NCBI RefSeq assembly: GCF_027887165.1
Contig: NC_077227.1
Span: 77,754,988-77,818,987 of the forward strand
Source of the DNA: Monodelphis domestica
Taxonomy: Eukaryota; Chordata; Mammalia; Didelphimorphia; Didelphidae
Reading direction: 5' to 3'
DNA: 64,000 bases
Shown in pieces: positions 34,743 to 46,880 of this stretch. Below the pieces are notes generated by a model. The model ran no database searches. It had not been told where the DNA came from and saw only the letters and a list, made by a program, of their open reading frames with translations. The position numbers and the translations under genes were made by a program. Numbering within the stretch: position 1 is the stretch's first letter; each line of letters begins with the position of its first letter.

Positions 34743-35160
34743 GTTCGGGCTGAGCACCGGCGGGCTGCTCGGAGGCGGTGGTGGGAGCAATGGGGTTGGG
34801 TGTGAGGCGCTGTCCTCGGTGCTGAACGAGGAGCTGCGGGGCCAGGGCCCTAGGCGGGCAGGGGGTTCTGCGTGCTGCGACGTGGTTTATGTTGCTGAGG
34901 GCCGAGGAGGAGCGGCGCTGTCCTCGGTGCTGGGACAATAAGCTACAATCAAGAGGCTGGGCCCGGCCGCAGGCTCAGCTCTCTGCGCTGGGAGCTCTCT
35001 GCTCCGGCTGCCTCTGCAGTCAAGAGGCTCGGGTTAGCGTTGGCGGAGGCAGCGGAGGCAGGAGGAGGAGGGGCCTGACAGAGGAGCCAGGCAGGGGGGA
35101 GCCTTGTCCCCCAGACTCAGTAGTCTACCAAGGAGCTCCGCCCTAGGGGAGAGGGCTCGG

Positions 35161-35171
35161 CCCCGCCCAAT
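35161..35171 (-). promoter_or_regulatory. ATTGG (inverted CCAAT) fused to a GC box
   Basis: On the gene strand the sequence reads ATTGGGCGGGG: an NF-Y-type inverted CCAAT box directly overlapping an Sp1-type GC box. It lies about 420 nt upstream of the ATG, near the upstream edge of the CpG island, a plausible core-promoter position. Confidence 0.45.
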
Positions 35172-35240
35172 TCCGGAGTCTCCGCCTCTCCAGCCCTTCC
35201 CCCCACAACTCGGATCCTGGGAGTGGAACGCTACCTAAAC

Positions 35241-35884
35241 TACGGCTTCCCCTCGGGGCTCCCCTACTCTAAGAAGTCCAGGAAGGGAGTCCCCAAGAGC
35301 TCTCTAAGCAAAGTAGCTGAGTATGCTGGGCTTGGAACCTCCCACCCCGAGGCTTGGGTGGTTTGGCTCAGCCCACTTCCTTTACCTTTCAAGATTCTTG
35401 ACATCTCTCCTCCCCCAGCCTGGGTCTGTCTTTCATCTTTTTCACTATCTTTTCCCTCTTTTTAATAATAGCTTGTATTAGAATATGTATCATTTTGTGA
35501 CTATTTATAGCCTCTGATGGGTTTTGGCTTTCATATAAAATATCTCAATCTGAGCTTCAAAACAACCTCATGAGTTAAGTAGTATTGTTTCCATTAGTTC
35601 AGGAAGGGGCTACTGATCCAAAAAGAGGTTAAAGTAATTGGTCTGAAGTATCAAAGCTAGTAGATGCAAGCTCTAAGGCCAGATTCCCAATGTTATATTT
35701 CCAAACCTCAGCCTATGTATCTTCTTTCTCTATTTCCCCCAAACTTTTCCATTTTGGTGTTTATTCTTATTTTTTCCTTCTGAGACTTAAACACAAGACA
35801 CTAATGGGAAACAATGTTGACAGCAGAAAACAGAAATTATTCCCTTAACAACACACAGTTTTCCATGGAGCTTTAGAAATGGAG
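35241..35884. other. Upstream flank of the promoter, no gene recognised
   Basis: Unique-looking, with a possible short antisense MIR near 35560-35700. Confidence 0.35.
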
Positions 35885-36125
35885 AGAGGCAAAGCATTGT
35901 GGATAGAATAAAACACTGTCCTCAGAATCAAGAAGACCAAGTTCCAAGTCCCACCTTTGACTAACTGTGGACAAATGAGCTAATCTCTCAACATTTCCAG
36001 TAACTCTCTAAAAACCACCAATTGCAATGCAGATCCTGACTTGCAGATGTTAGAGGAGTTTCTTTATATGGAAGTTTATTACACTGATGAAATCCTAGGT
36101 TCAATCCCAATCCCTAACTAAAAAT
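35885..36125 (+). repeat. THER/MIR-like SINE
   Basis: Head cattgtggatagaataa, and a long 3' part ending in actgatgaaatcctagg, as at 1275-1500. Confidence 0.55.
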
Positions 36126-36755
36126 GGAGTTTCTTTTCCCTAGGAGTCTTCACCTGATTAAATCTCAAAGTTAGTAGAAATGAACAAAGATAGGAAGCTA
36201 AGAAGTATTATCTATTCCAACTTGTACCTGAACAGAAATCCTCTCTACAGTATCTAAGATTTTATAATAAAAAGAGCACTGGATTTGGAGTCTGAAGTCC
36301 TTTGTAATTTACTGCATATGGGATTACCCTTTCTGAGTTTGTTTCTTTTGTAAAATGAGAGGGCCCCTCCCTACCTTCCATTTCTTGTCAGGTTTGGAAT
36401 GGGTTGCTAAACCAGTTTTACTTGCCTTCTGTAACTGAGACTAGGCCTTTTAGGGTAAAGTAGATTTAACTGTAATTTTTACATTTGCCTGAGAACACCA
36501 ACTACCACTACTAAAAAACATTTCCCAGTTTTGACATCACACTTTCCCATGGATGGCCCATTACACAGAGACAAATGAGTAATGGCAACACACAGTAATT
36601 TGTGGTAAACAGATAATGGCACTTGCATTCTCAGCAATGGAGTCTATGTTTCATCCCATTCTGATGGATATTTCCTACCAACTATAGGAGCAGCACTACC
36701 AGATTATAGAGAGACTATCATCTGAATAGCAATAGTCTTTCAGAGAAATTTCTAG
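36126..36755. other. No gene or clear repeat
   Basis: AT-rich unique-looking sequence with a weak MIR-like piece at 36265-36410. Confidence 0.3.
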
Positions 36756-36759
36756 GAGG

Positions 36760-37015
36760 GAAGAATTGTGGGATATTGGATTTTTTGAGGAACCAAGAGA
36801 TTATCTAATCAAATTTATTTTATAGATGAGCAAACTGAAGCCCAGAAAGAGGAAATTGATTAGCACCTATCATAATACACCTAGTTGATGGCAAATCTCT
36901 CATCCTTATCTCCCAGAAGTCAAACTGGGGGACATAGAGAGGAATAGGCAGGAGAATTCAGGCTATTATTTCCATTTTATAGATAGAAAAACTGAAGCAT
37001 AAAGAGAGCACAGAC
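36760..37015 (-). repeat. MIR-like SINEs, antisense, possibly two
   Basis: attttatagatgagcaaactga at 36820 region and ccattttatagatagaaa near 36970. Confidence 0.5.
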
Positions 37016-38640
37016 TTGGTAGCTAGGAACAAATGAAAAATGATCTACTTCTGTGAATGTGAAGTTGAAGGTAGTAGAAAAGAATAAATAATTTCTTGGT
37101 GGCTGAAGGTATAAAGGATATAAATTTTACCCAATCATTTCCAGCTCAATTTGATCACACCAACTGCACCATATAGTTGAATTGGAAACAAAACAATCTA
37201 CTGGGCAAGCCACTTTCTAGTTTTTCCCATCTTTGATTCAGGGGATTTATCCTCCAATGACTTCAGAGAATGTATAACTCATCATAAAGTAATTTGAAAT
37301 CTCCCCAAAAAGGCACAATGATCCCTTGTTATTCAGCTCATCCTCAAGCTGAGAGAAGGTGTTTAATAAGCTGAGGTCTTTAAAAGGCTCTAGTTTTGTT
37401 TTATTTTTTAATTCTTGATGGACATCAACACTCAGAGGAATCCAAGTAGGGTTAGTAACACTTAGGATGGAGTAACTAAAATAGTAGGGAATTTTATAGT
37501 GTGCTGCCTTCTATAGGGGTCAGATTGGAATGGAATGAGATAGAATGTTCTCAGATCCTTGATAATTTGTAATTTAGAACTTGGAGCAGAGAAAGTTTTG
37601 AGATTTAATCTGACCAAAGAATATTACTCAACTGCCTTGGGAAAATCCAGACCTGTGCAAAGACCTAACTCTTTGATGTTTTTGTCATAAATTAATGAGT
37701 TAACTCACAAAATGACATCAAAGAAGATCCACTAACTAATTCGCTGTTATCATCCTCCAATCTGCAGCTGAATTGGAAATTCTCCAAAGAAAAGACTGTA
37801 GCCAGGGAAAAACACACACAGTGTAAGATTTGGAAATCATGATCTCTGGAAAGAGATAAGAGAAAATTAACTCCCCCAGTCAGGAGGAGATGGAAACATC
37901 TGAAAAAAAAAAACCCTCCTAGGAATGAGCTAACTGCAAAGATGACCAGGGGATTGTCTGTGAATGGATCTAGTAGAATATAATCAAGTGTGTGGGTGTT
38001 TGAGAGGTGAAATGTAGTGTGCAAAGCCTGAAATGATGCAATCAGACAGTGACCCGAGATTGCTTTCAAGGTGAATGCAGAAAAGGATGGGAGGTAGAGT
38101 GGGGGGAAGGTGCACATCTGGATAGTCTCTTTTTTAAAACAATGCTTCTGCCAGGGCTTCCCTAAGCTACCAATGGAGTATGATATAAATATATCACATA
38201 GGAATATATAAACCAGGAATCACTCTCCAGAGCTCCAAACACAAGAAAGAAGCAGCTAGAAGGAGGCTGTGATGTCTGTAAAGCCCTCAGATGAATGAAT
38301 GGATCTAAACTGTCAAGTGAAACGCACCAGGGCTGGAGGACTATAAACAATGGGGAAGAATAAATGGCAGGAAGCAGAGCTGGAAAGGTGGGGGTGGGGT
38401 GGGGGTGGGGTGGCTGAGGGCGGGGATGGTTTCCCTGGGTATATTTTCATTCATCCGCTTCCATAATGGGGATGCTAAGGATTGTGTGAGTGAAATTCAC
38501 AGATGATACCAAATTAAGAGGAACTTCAAACACCAGGAAGAAATTACAAAACTTTTAGTTAAAATGTACAACCTGTTGTTATCACTAGTCACTGTGCTGG
38601 AAGACTGCTAGATCACAAATATCAATGATAATAATAATAA
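37016..38640. other. No gene recognised
   Basis: Unique-looking. The 141-codon minus-strand frame at 37692-38117 shows no known domain and is probably chance. A GGGGT-type minisatellite patch lies at 38387-38412. Confidence 0.35.
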
Positions 38641-39065
38641 GGGCTCACATTTGAGTAGTCCCTTTCAGTTTACAAATCATATAGTATATTGTCTCATTTG
38701 ATTCCCACAAAAAAAAAAACCTTTAAAATAGGTCATATAAATATAATCACCCCTATTTGAAGCCTCCTGGCTTCCCTGAAGATTCAGCTATTGTCTGAGC
38801 TGCATCTTCAAGGAAAGGGGCTCTCTAATATTGAGGATGGAGTATGTTCCATGGAGGGAATGGCTGGTATGGGAGATGGTCACTGCAAAAGCATAAACAC
38901 AGGATGAATGTTATCTGTGAGGAACATAGAGAAGGCCAGTTGGGCTAGATCACACAGTGTGAGGAGGGAAAGTAATATCCATTGAAACTGGAAACATAGA
39001 TAGCAACCAGGTTGTATAGCAAGAGCTTTAAAAGCTAAATAGAAGCAATACATGGTTATTAAGAG
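38641..39065 (-). repeat. MIR fragment, then L2 LINE antisense
   Basis: 38641-38760 is MIR-like (gtttacaaatcatatag, ttgtctcatttgattcc). 38770-39065 follows L2 antisense order (gaacatagagaaggccag, aaagtaatatcc, ttgtatagcaagagcttt). Confidence 0.5.
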
Positions 39066-39071
39066 AAGCTG

Positions 39072-39269
39072 AGGGGGAGGTAGGTGCCTAGAGAGCCAGT
39101 CATAGAGACAAAATGGTCTTGGGTTCAAATGTGATTTTTAGACATGTACTAGTTGTGTGACCCTAGGCAAGTTACTTAATTCCAGCCACCTAGTCGTACT
39201 ATTCTTCTGCCTTAGAACACTGACAGTATCAATTCTAAGACAGAAGATAAGGGCTTTGGGGTTTGTTTT

Positions 39270-39271
<2 letters not shown>
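39072..39271 (+). repeat. Marsupial tRNA-derived SINE
   Basis: Diverged copy ending in agacagaagataagggc; its tail runs into the next microsatellite. Confidence 0.75.

Positions 39272-39350
<79 letters not shown>
39272..39350 (+). repeat. (GA)39 microsatellite
   Basis: Perfect dinucleotide run of 79 nt immediately after the SINE tail. Confidence 0.98.
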
Positions 39351-39351
<1 letters not shown>

Positions 39352-39589
39352 TGTCTATTAAGGATAGCCTCAGCATGTATCTTGGGGCTGTTGGCAATGG
39401 CATCCTGCCATGGAACAGCTAGGGTCTATTCCTGACTAGGGTAGTGCTTTCTATGTTCTTTTGTCCTGAAAGAATGGAGAAAGGAATACAAAAAGAACAA
39501 GAATGATTGAAAATGTGAGCAAGATATTGATGTCAGGATCTGTGATTTCATCACTGTGGGAACTCCCTTTACCCAGTCTATAATTTACC

Positions 39590-39745
39590 TGTCTTGAAAA
39601 GTTGCCTGAGGTTCATAGAGATTAAGTCACTTGCACATGGTTATGCAGCTGGTAAAGTTTCAGAGATGGGATTTCCATCCTTTGTCTTTCCAAAGGCTAA
39701 GTCTAACACTCTATCTCCTCTGTCATGATGCCTTCAAACAAGATC
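39590..39745 (-). repeat. MIR-like SINE
   Basis: agattaagtcacttgcac, then tctaacactctatctcc. Confidence 0.5.
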
Positions 39746-40046
39746 ACACAATGGGAATCAGTCTGGAAAGCCACATTTAAGCTCCCTAAGAGTTAACAAG
39801 ACCTATTTAGAATGAATAAGTGCAATGGAGACTCTTAGAAGTCAAGATCAGTAACTTAGCACCTATGAGTAGCACCCACAAAAATACCCCATAATTCTGA
39901 GCCAACAAAAGTTAAGCTCTCTCTCAGTGAGGCTAAGATGATATTAGTCCAAAGACCTCTTTGTTTGAAACAAAACTGAGTCATTTCATCTCTGTAAAGA
40001 GATGATTCTGAAGTCTCTTCTAACTCTCTTCAGAAATTTAAGAAAT

Positions 40047-40252
40047 GGGACAGTTAGGTGGTTTAGTGAATTGAGAGCCAGGCCTAGAGCCTGGAGGTCT
40101 TAGGTTCAAATTTGACCTCAGACACTTCCTAGCTAGGTGATCCTGAGCAAGTCACTTAATACCCAATGCCTAATAACCGTTAGCACTGTTCTGATTTGAA
40201 ATCAATACATAGTATTGATTCTAAGATGAAAGATAAGGGTTGTTTGTTATTT
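40047..40252 (+). repeat. Marsupial tRNA-derived SINE
   Basis: Complete, diverged copy (gggacagttaggtgg to gattctaagatgaaag); imperfect flanks tttaagaaa and ttttaagaa. Confidence 0.85.
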
Positions 40253-40374
40253 TAAGAACCTTTAGAAAAAACCATCATCTATGGGGTAAATACCCAAGTT
40301 AGATGTGCCTCCTACAGAGAAGGAGAAGAAGGAACTTCTGACAAAACTCCGCAACCTGGAGCCTGACCTCCTCC

Positions 40375-41075
40375 TTCTCCAGAAGAGCAAAATAAAAGAC
40401 TACTGAAAAAAGGAATAAAAGGTGCATATCCTTTGAACCAGCAATACCTCTACTAGACCTAAACCCAAAGAGATAATAGAAAGAGGAAAAGGCCTAAACT
40501 TACAAATATATACATAATATTATATAATATCTTGTTTTGTAGCATAAAAGAACCAGAAACTAAGAGTGTCCATAAAGTGGGGTTATGAGTGATTTCTATT
40601 TCCATTTCTAATTTCTATTTCTAATTCTAATTTTTATTACATTTGAATATAATAGAATATTACTATACCATAAGAAATTAAGAAAGGATTATTTCATAGA
40701 ATCAGGCAAGACATGAATGAACTGATACAGCATATGAAGTAAGCAGAACCAAGAGAATAATTTATACAATGACAATAATATTGTAAAAACAAACCACCTG
40801 AAAAGATTTTAGAACTCTGATCAATGCAATAACCAGCCATGATGAACAATGCTGCCCACCTTGTGACAGAGGGGTGACAAACTTATAAGCAGAATGACGC
40901 AAACATTTTGGATACAGGCAATATGGAAATTTGTTTTGTTGAACAAAGTATATTTGCTACATGGGTTTTATTCTACTTTTTTTTTCTTTTCAGTTGGGAG
41001 GAAAGTGGAAAGAATGGGGGGAAATGTGTTAGTTGGAAAATAAAGTAGAATTTGTTTTAGGTGTAAAATAAAAGC
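40375..41075 (+). mobile_element. L1 LINE 3' end
   Basis: L1 3' UTR order: catatcctttgaaccagca, aactgatacagcatatgaag, agcagaaccaagagaataat, tttttcttttcagttggg. Confidence 0.7.
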
Positions 41076-41099
41076 ACTTTCCTGCCCTTACTCTCATAA

Positions 41100-41505
41100 G
41101 CTTCTGGTACTTCCCTCATCATACACAAGTGGCAATAGGGGATAGGGGACCAGACTATGACCACTAAATAGCCCTTTTCTTACTTTCCTTCCTTCTGTTT
41201 GAGCCTTATACCTGTGTGGGTCATGAGTCACACAGTCTACAGAGGTTACCTAAGGTTTCTGTATATTGGAGACACTCCCAATCCCCAACACTACTAATCC
41301 TACCTTATCTTACAAAGTACAATAACGTATATCTTTCTACTAGCTCCCCTAAGGGCTGTAAGAATTAGGGAGATAATGAGCCCAAGATTCCTCCACTCCT
41401 ATCTCTTTGGGAAGAGCCTGGGCTGCCAACAGGATATGGTGAACCATCTGGGAAATTCTCCCATTGAGCTCCCCAAACAGAGCCTAGTATCAGAAGATTT
41501 AGAGC
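41100..41505. other. No gene or clear repeat
   Basis: Unique-looking sequence. Confidence 0.3.
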
Positions 41506-41509
41506 TGAA

Positions 41510-41846
41510 GAGAAGCTTGGAGACCACTTAGTCTAATACTTTTTCACATATGAAGAAATTAGAGGTTCAGTGATATGAAGTGACCCAAGACCATAAAGTC
41601 CTAAAGGTGTAATAGAAAGAGTATTGAATTTCATAGATGGAAGAAGGGAGGAAGATAGACAAAAAATAAAACAAACAAGTTTTTATTAAGTACCTACTAT
41701 GTGCCAGGCACTTGGCTAAGTGATTTATAATTATTTCATTTGATTCTCAAGCCACCCTAGGAGGTAGGTGATATTATTGACAGTGACCTGCTCATGGTTA
41801 CACAGCTAGTAAGAATCTGGTGCCAAACCCATAGCTCTAGCAATCA
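41510..41846 (-). repeat. MIR-like SINEs
   Basis: A weak MIR3-like piece at 41510-41620, then a clearer antisense copy (taagtacctactatgtgcc, gttacacagctagtaag). The latter is the target of the next SINE. Confidence 0.55.
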
Positions 41847-41860
41847 ATTGAATATTTCTT

Positions 41861-42065
41861 TTTTTTTTTAAGCCCTTACCTTCTGTCTTAGAACCAATAC
41901 TGTGTATTGATCCCAAGGCAGAAAAGCAGTAAGGGTTAGGCAATGGGGGTTAAGTGACTTGCCCAGGGTCACATAGTTAGGAAGTATCTGAGGTCAAATT
42001 TGAACCCAGGACCTCCTGTCTCTGCACCTGGCTGTCAATCCACTGAGCCACCTAGCTGTCCCCCC
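41861..42065 (-). repeat. Marsupial tRNA-derived SINE with 15-bp target duplication
   Basis: aattgaatatttctt (41846-41860) and agttgaatatttctt (42066-42080) flank a full antisense copy beginning with a T-run. Confidence 0.93.
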
Positions 42066-42189
42066 AGTTGAATATTTCTTAAATTCTTCATATGCAGATC
42101 CAAAGATTGAAGCAATCCCTCCCTACCAATAATGATCAACATTCTCATTCTAAGAGGAAAGACAAGGACATATAAAATATATACAACAT

Positions 42190-42450
42190 AAAGTAATAAG
42201 AGCTGGCATTTATATGATACTTTAAAGTCTGCAAAAAATACTTAACTTATATTATCTCATTTGATCCTCAAGACAACCCTCTAAGGTAAGAGCTATTATT
42301 ATCTTCATTTTACTGATGAAGAAACTGAGGTAGACAGTGGTTAAGTGACCTGCCCAGAATCACAAAACTAATAAGTGGCTAAGACAGCATCTGAACTCAT
42401 ATCTTCCTCATTATAATATCAGCTCTCAATCCACTGCACCTTTAGCTACC
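42190..42450 (-). repeat. MIR-like SINE, long
   Basis: Antisense order complete: attatctcatttgatcctc, ttactgatgaagaaactg, aatccactgcacc. Confidence 0.65.
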
Positions 42451-42459
42451 TTATATAAA

Positions 42460-42572
42460 AACACATATATGTGTATGTGTTTGTATGCATATATTATGTG
42501 TGTATATATACACATATTTGTTTTTATTTATATATACACATATGTATATATGTCTCTGGGTCTATACTCACA
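42460..42572 (+). repeat. TA/CA-rich microsatellite
   Basis: Imperfect acacatatatgtgtatg-type alternating purine/pyrimidine run, prone to unusual DNA structure. Confidence 0.8.
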
Positions 42573-42782
42573 CACAAAGTTGTTCAATGCATGATACTAT
42601 GAGAGGGAAGACACTAGCAGTTAAAGAAATCTGGAAAGAATAGTGTCTGAACTTCATCTTAAAGAGGGGCTTCATACAGCCACAGGCTAGGAGGAAATTC
42701 ATTGCTAGGTTACCTTCAACAAGTTATTTCATACTCCAGCTCTCAGTTTTCTCAACTGCAAAATGAGGAAGTTTCTTGGCAA

Positions 42783-43012
42783 ATTGGAGCAGCACCGTGG
42801 ATTGGGTGCTGGACCTGGAGTCAGGAAGAAGAGTTCAAATTGAGCTCCAGACACTTGCTAGTTAACGGTGGCCCTGGGCAAGATACTTCAACCTGTTTGA
42901 TTCAGTTTCCTCATCTATAAATGAGTAGGAGAAGGAAATGGCAAACCACTCCAGTATTATCGCCAAGAAAGCCCCAAATGGGGTCATGAAGAATTGGACA
43001 CGACTGAAGAAC
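42783..43012 (+). repeat. Long MIR-related marsupial SINE
   Basis: Sense copy: ctggacctggagtcagg, ctcatctataaatgag, ggaaatggcaaaccactcc, ggacacgactgaagaac. Confidence 0.75.
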
Positions 43013-43794
43013 ACTATTGCCAGATCTTTCCTAAGGTCTGATCTGCCCCCTGGCTAGCTCTAAATTCTCTTATCCTAGGTGAAAGAACTAAGACTCAAAT
43101 CTATGTCTTCTGACTCCAAATTCAGAGGCCTTTCTACTACACTCTAATATATACTCCAAGCTTCTGGGATCTGTAATTTCCCTTGTGTATCTAAGTGGAA
43201 GGCACTTAAAGGCAAGAATTCTCCTACTAGACACACTGGGCAGGGTGAGGAGAAGAAGGAACTCTTAAGCAAGAACAATCTTCTTTGGCCTAAATTTGGA
43301 AGCCAAGAGTGGAAATGTCAGTGGGAAAAAGAGTTATTTCCAATTCAGTAGTTATTCCTTAAACACCTATAATTAGCCTAGCACTATACTAGAGTCTGTA
43401 GGAGAGAGGGACAGGAATGGCACCATGGACAAGGCAGAAGGCCAATGGCACAAAGGAGTCTAGGGCACAAGGTGGTTGGGGAAGCATGGAAATTGCAGAC
43501 CAGAGTCCAGTCAACCAGCAAGAGAGTCAGATGGAACAGGAAAGGAGGAATTAAAGTAGAAGGAATGAAACCCATAAAGGTCAATGATGACAAATAATCG
43601 GGTTAAGGTAAATGATGGGTAAAGTGAATAATGGGGCAGGGAAGGAAGAGATAACAGGGGAAAGGATTGTGGTGCAACAGGCAGAGAACCTAGTTTGAGA
43701 GGCATGGAACTGGCTTACAAGGTCCAGGGAATGACTAGTAGGTGGCTGATACACTACAGGGATCAAGAATGAAAAGAATTGTTGTTCCAAAGAT
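43013..43794. other. No gene recognised
   Basis: The minus-strand frames at 43384-43790 overlap one another and have no domain. The purine-rich text may be old antisense L2. Confidence 0.3.
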
Positions 43795-44140
43795 GATGCT
43801 TTCTCTTCCCATTAACATGTTTTTGCAGACTGTCCTCTCTTGCCTAGAAATGCAATCCATTTGGAATTCCTGGTTTCTTTCAAAACTAAGTTTAATCACT
43901 ATCTTCTAAATGAAGCTTTTCCTAACACTCCTAACTGCTCTTTCCTGCTCTCATCGAAATGTTTTGTATTTCTTATATTTACATAATGAATACAAGATAA
44001 TTTTTTTGGTGGGGAGGTACTGGAAGCTAAAAATTGCCTTATTAGCCTATAAGCTTCTGGAGGGCAGGAAGTGATTCATTTTTTCTTTTTATTCCTATCA
44101 TTTTAATATCTGGCCTAATAAATGCTTCTTGGTTGAGATA
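43795..44140 (+). repeat. L2 LINE 3' region
   Basis: L2 order ending ataagcttctggagggcag and ctggcctaataaatgcttc. Confidence 0.65.
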
Positions 44141-44224
44141 AAATTCAGGAGTCAAATGGGTTACCCAAATAGACATCGAAGGCTACTAAGGAAGAGCAGA
44201 TCCCATCACCAACATTTCCTTTGG

Positions 44225-44395
44225 GTTTAGAGATGAATCAGTTTCCTCATTTGTAAAATGAGAATAAGTAAGAGTGGTAATATAGTACCCACCTTAAATG
44301 TTTGTTTTAAGGATCCAATGAGATAATGGGTAGCACAGTATACAGCTCCATCATTATCACCATCATCATCATCATCATTATGGGTAAAAAAGAAA
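44225..44395 (+). repeat. MIR 3' end followed by an ATC microsatellite
   Basis: agtttcctcatttgtaaaat with a following MIR 3' end, then (ATC)n-type sequence at about 44350-44380. Confidence 0.6.
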
Positions 44396-44642
44396 AAACA
44401 ATTTACTCCAGTACTGATATCATCCATAAAGGAGAAAGTAGGTGGGAAAAGGGAAGGAAAGCCAATAAATATCCACTCTCCTTTGGAAAAGGAAGGCAAA
44501 TGGGTAAAACTTGGATTTTGATGTAGAAAAGAAGAGTAATAATGGTGATACATGCAGTCTGGAAAAGGCACTGAGGGTCAACCCAAAGAGCAAACCCTAC
44601 TGAGTAGGGAAGAATGAAAAGGAGTGGTAGAAGTTAAGACTT

Positions 44643-44835
44643 TTTTTCAAACCTTATCTGCTGTCTTAGAATCAAGTAATGGTTCCAAGGCAGAAAAGAG
44701 GTAAGGGCTAAGCAATGTGGGGTAAGTGACTTGCCTAGAATCACACAGCTAGCAAGTGTCTGAAGTCAGATTTTAATGCAGGACTTCCCATCTTTAGGTC
44801 TGGCTCTTAATCCACTGAGCCATCCAGCTGTCCCC
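44643..44835 (-). repeat. Marsupial tRNA-derived SINE
   Basis: Antisense full copy from the T-run to gccatccagctgtcccc; imperfect flanks agttaagact and aagtaagact. Confidence 0.87.
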
Positions 44836-45940
44836 AGAAAGTAAGACTTCCGAGGAGGATAGATAGCTGGCAATTTGATGTTTTCTGGGGGAAATTCAAA
44901 TTTTGATATGGCAAAAAGACAAAAAGTAACAGTCCACATTACCACTGAGGCAGAGCAAAGGGAAATTCTAGTAGAGGATTTGAATAAAATTGTAAATAAG
45001 GATCAGGTAGTTGTGCAAGTGTAAGTACAGACAGAATGAGAATTACATTTGTATTAGCTAGACAATTACATTGTCTTTGCTAGAAGTGATAGATAAAGAT
45101 AACTGAGATGAGAGAAATAATGAGTTGGAAGGGAGAGTGGGGGATGTATCAATGATGGGGGAAGGAGACAAAGGATCTTGTTTCTAGAGATGGGAAGGGT
45201 GAAGAAGACAAGATCAGGAACCCTGGGACTGACAGGCAGACATACACAAATATAAACAAACTCTGCTTCCTACACATGCATGCCCTGGAGCACTTCTATG
45301 AGGACTTTTCTGGCCTCCAAAGGGGAGAGATCTAGTCTAATGTTTTCAAAGCACTTTTGAGCTCCTGGGATTAAGAGAATTGAGAAATTCCAGATGGCAT
45401 TGTTATTGTAGCTGCTGCTTTTGCTGTGACCAAGCGGCAAGTAGCCCATCCCTGCTAGCCTGCTTTAATGGGATCTTACCTAAGTGCTGAATTAAGTTCT
45501 TGGCAACCACAGTACCAGCAAGATACCCTTAAATTGAAGGAAATTCAGCGATGAAAAACTGAAACAATACAGGAGCCAGGGAAATGGGACAATTATAAAA
45601 GATGAAAAGAACTGTACACATTCAGAGCTTAGAGGAGTTAAAGAGAATATGATAATTGTGTGCAAGTCTCCAAAGGTTGTGAAGCCCAGAGAAGGAGGGG
45701 AAGTGTTGAGGGTGACAGGAGAGGGTATAATTAAGTGAAATGGAACAAAATGAATGGTTGGAAATTTTCGGCTTAGTGGCAGGAAACCTTTCCTACTGGG
45801 GAAAGCTCTAAGGCTTGGGGGTGGTTTCCTATAAGAGACAGGCTATATGCCCCACTGATGATGGCATTTAAGTCTGGATTAGACAAAACCCAAGTGACTT
45901 CCCAAGTCCAATGAAACCTTTCTATTTTGTGGCTGTTAGG
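44836..45940. other. No gene recognised
   Basis: Unique-looking; parts near 45660-45900 could be an old CR1/L3-type LINE but this is uncertain. Confidence 0.3.
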
Positions 45941-45944
45941 GGGC

Positions 45945-46110
45945 ACAGCTAGGTGTGGTGGAAAGAGCTAAACTGGGGACCCAGAAGATTCAGATCCAGC
46001 TTCACCAAAACTTTGTTGTATGACCTAGGTCAAAGTCATCCCACTGCCTTGGGTCTCAGTTTCCCCTTCTATAAATGAGGGGAGCAGATTAGTTCCCTTC
46101 CTGGTCTAGG
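45945..46110 (+). repeat. MIR-like SINE
   Basis: gtggaaagagctaaactgg, then cagtttccccttctataaat. Confidence 0.6.
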
Positions 46111-46119
46111 GCAGGAGGT

Positions 46120-46880
46120 GTTTTCCCACTTCGTTGCTACCAAAACCATCACCTACTCAACCAGCCTGTTCTTTTGTCCCAACTCCTAGCTATTCTCCCC
46201 CAGTGGAGTTCCATGGCCACCCTATCTCCACTAGGCTCATCTTCTCACAAGGAGGACTGGCCCAAACTCACCTGGGAATAGGAACCTGTGCCCCACTGTC
46301 TATAAGTGCAAGTCTAGCCATGCCCTGCCATAGTAAACTCCTTTGGAGTCTTCTCTTGTCCTTATCTTCTTCTGCTCTTCATTTCTACTTTACTCTCTGC
46401 TCCCCTCCTCTAATGTTGAACTCTTCATCCTAGATTCCTTTCTTTCCCATTCCTTCCATCTGTTACACTAAATCCTAGCTTTCTCCTGATGATACCATAT
46501 CTCTTGGCACACTCCACAAGGCTAACTGTTCCTTTTCTCTTATTCCGACACACAAGCCAGAAGGAGATATTGGCATACTTCTTGTTCTCTATTGCCACTT
46601 TCAGACAATCCTTCTGCCACTATCACTCAGTAACTATTCATCTCTCTTGAAGGTTCAGTCCGTTCTGTCCAGAGCCTTTAGATAGGCTTCCAAGTTACTC
46701 TCTCTCCTCCAAATAAGTTGAGTACCTGGCTCACAGCCTTTTCCACACCAATTCCTTCCCCCTTTGAAAATCCTCTGTCTTCCTGGTTCCTCAAACTCTG
46801 AGATTCTCATGACCCTCTACCAGAATAGTCATGCCTTAAGATATCCCTTTCCCTTCCTCCCTAGCTGAATGGAAATTTGC
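46120..46880 (+). repeat. L2 LINE internal and 3' fragment
   Basis: C/T-rich text in L2 order (ttgaactcttcatcctag, cttggcacactccacaagg, ctcttgaaggttcagtcc). The 99-codon frame at 46134-46433 is not a gene. Confidence 0.5.

Larger units (their letters stand above)
34500..35240 (-). promoter_or_regulatory. GOLGA7B: CpG island promoter of GOLGA7B
   Basis: GC and CpG content rise sharply here compared with the AT-rich surroundings, and the island contains the start codon. No TATA box is obvious on the minus strand, as is usual for CpG-island promoters. The likely start-site zone is about 34950-35140, downstream of the CCAAT/GC-box pair. Whether the island also fires to the right is unknown; I found no coding sequence on the plus strand. 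Confidence 0.75.

Noticed and set aside
37692..38117. 141-codon minus-strand frame
   Set aside because: No domain, no upstream signals and ordinary AT-rich composition; treated as chance.
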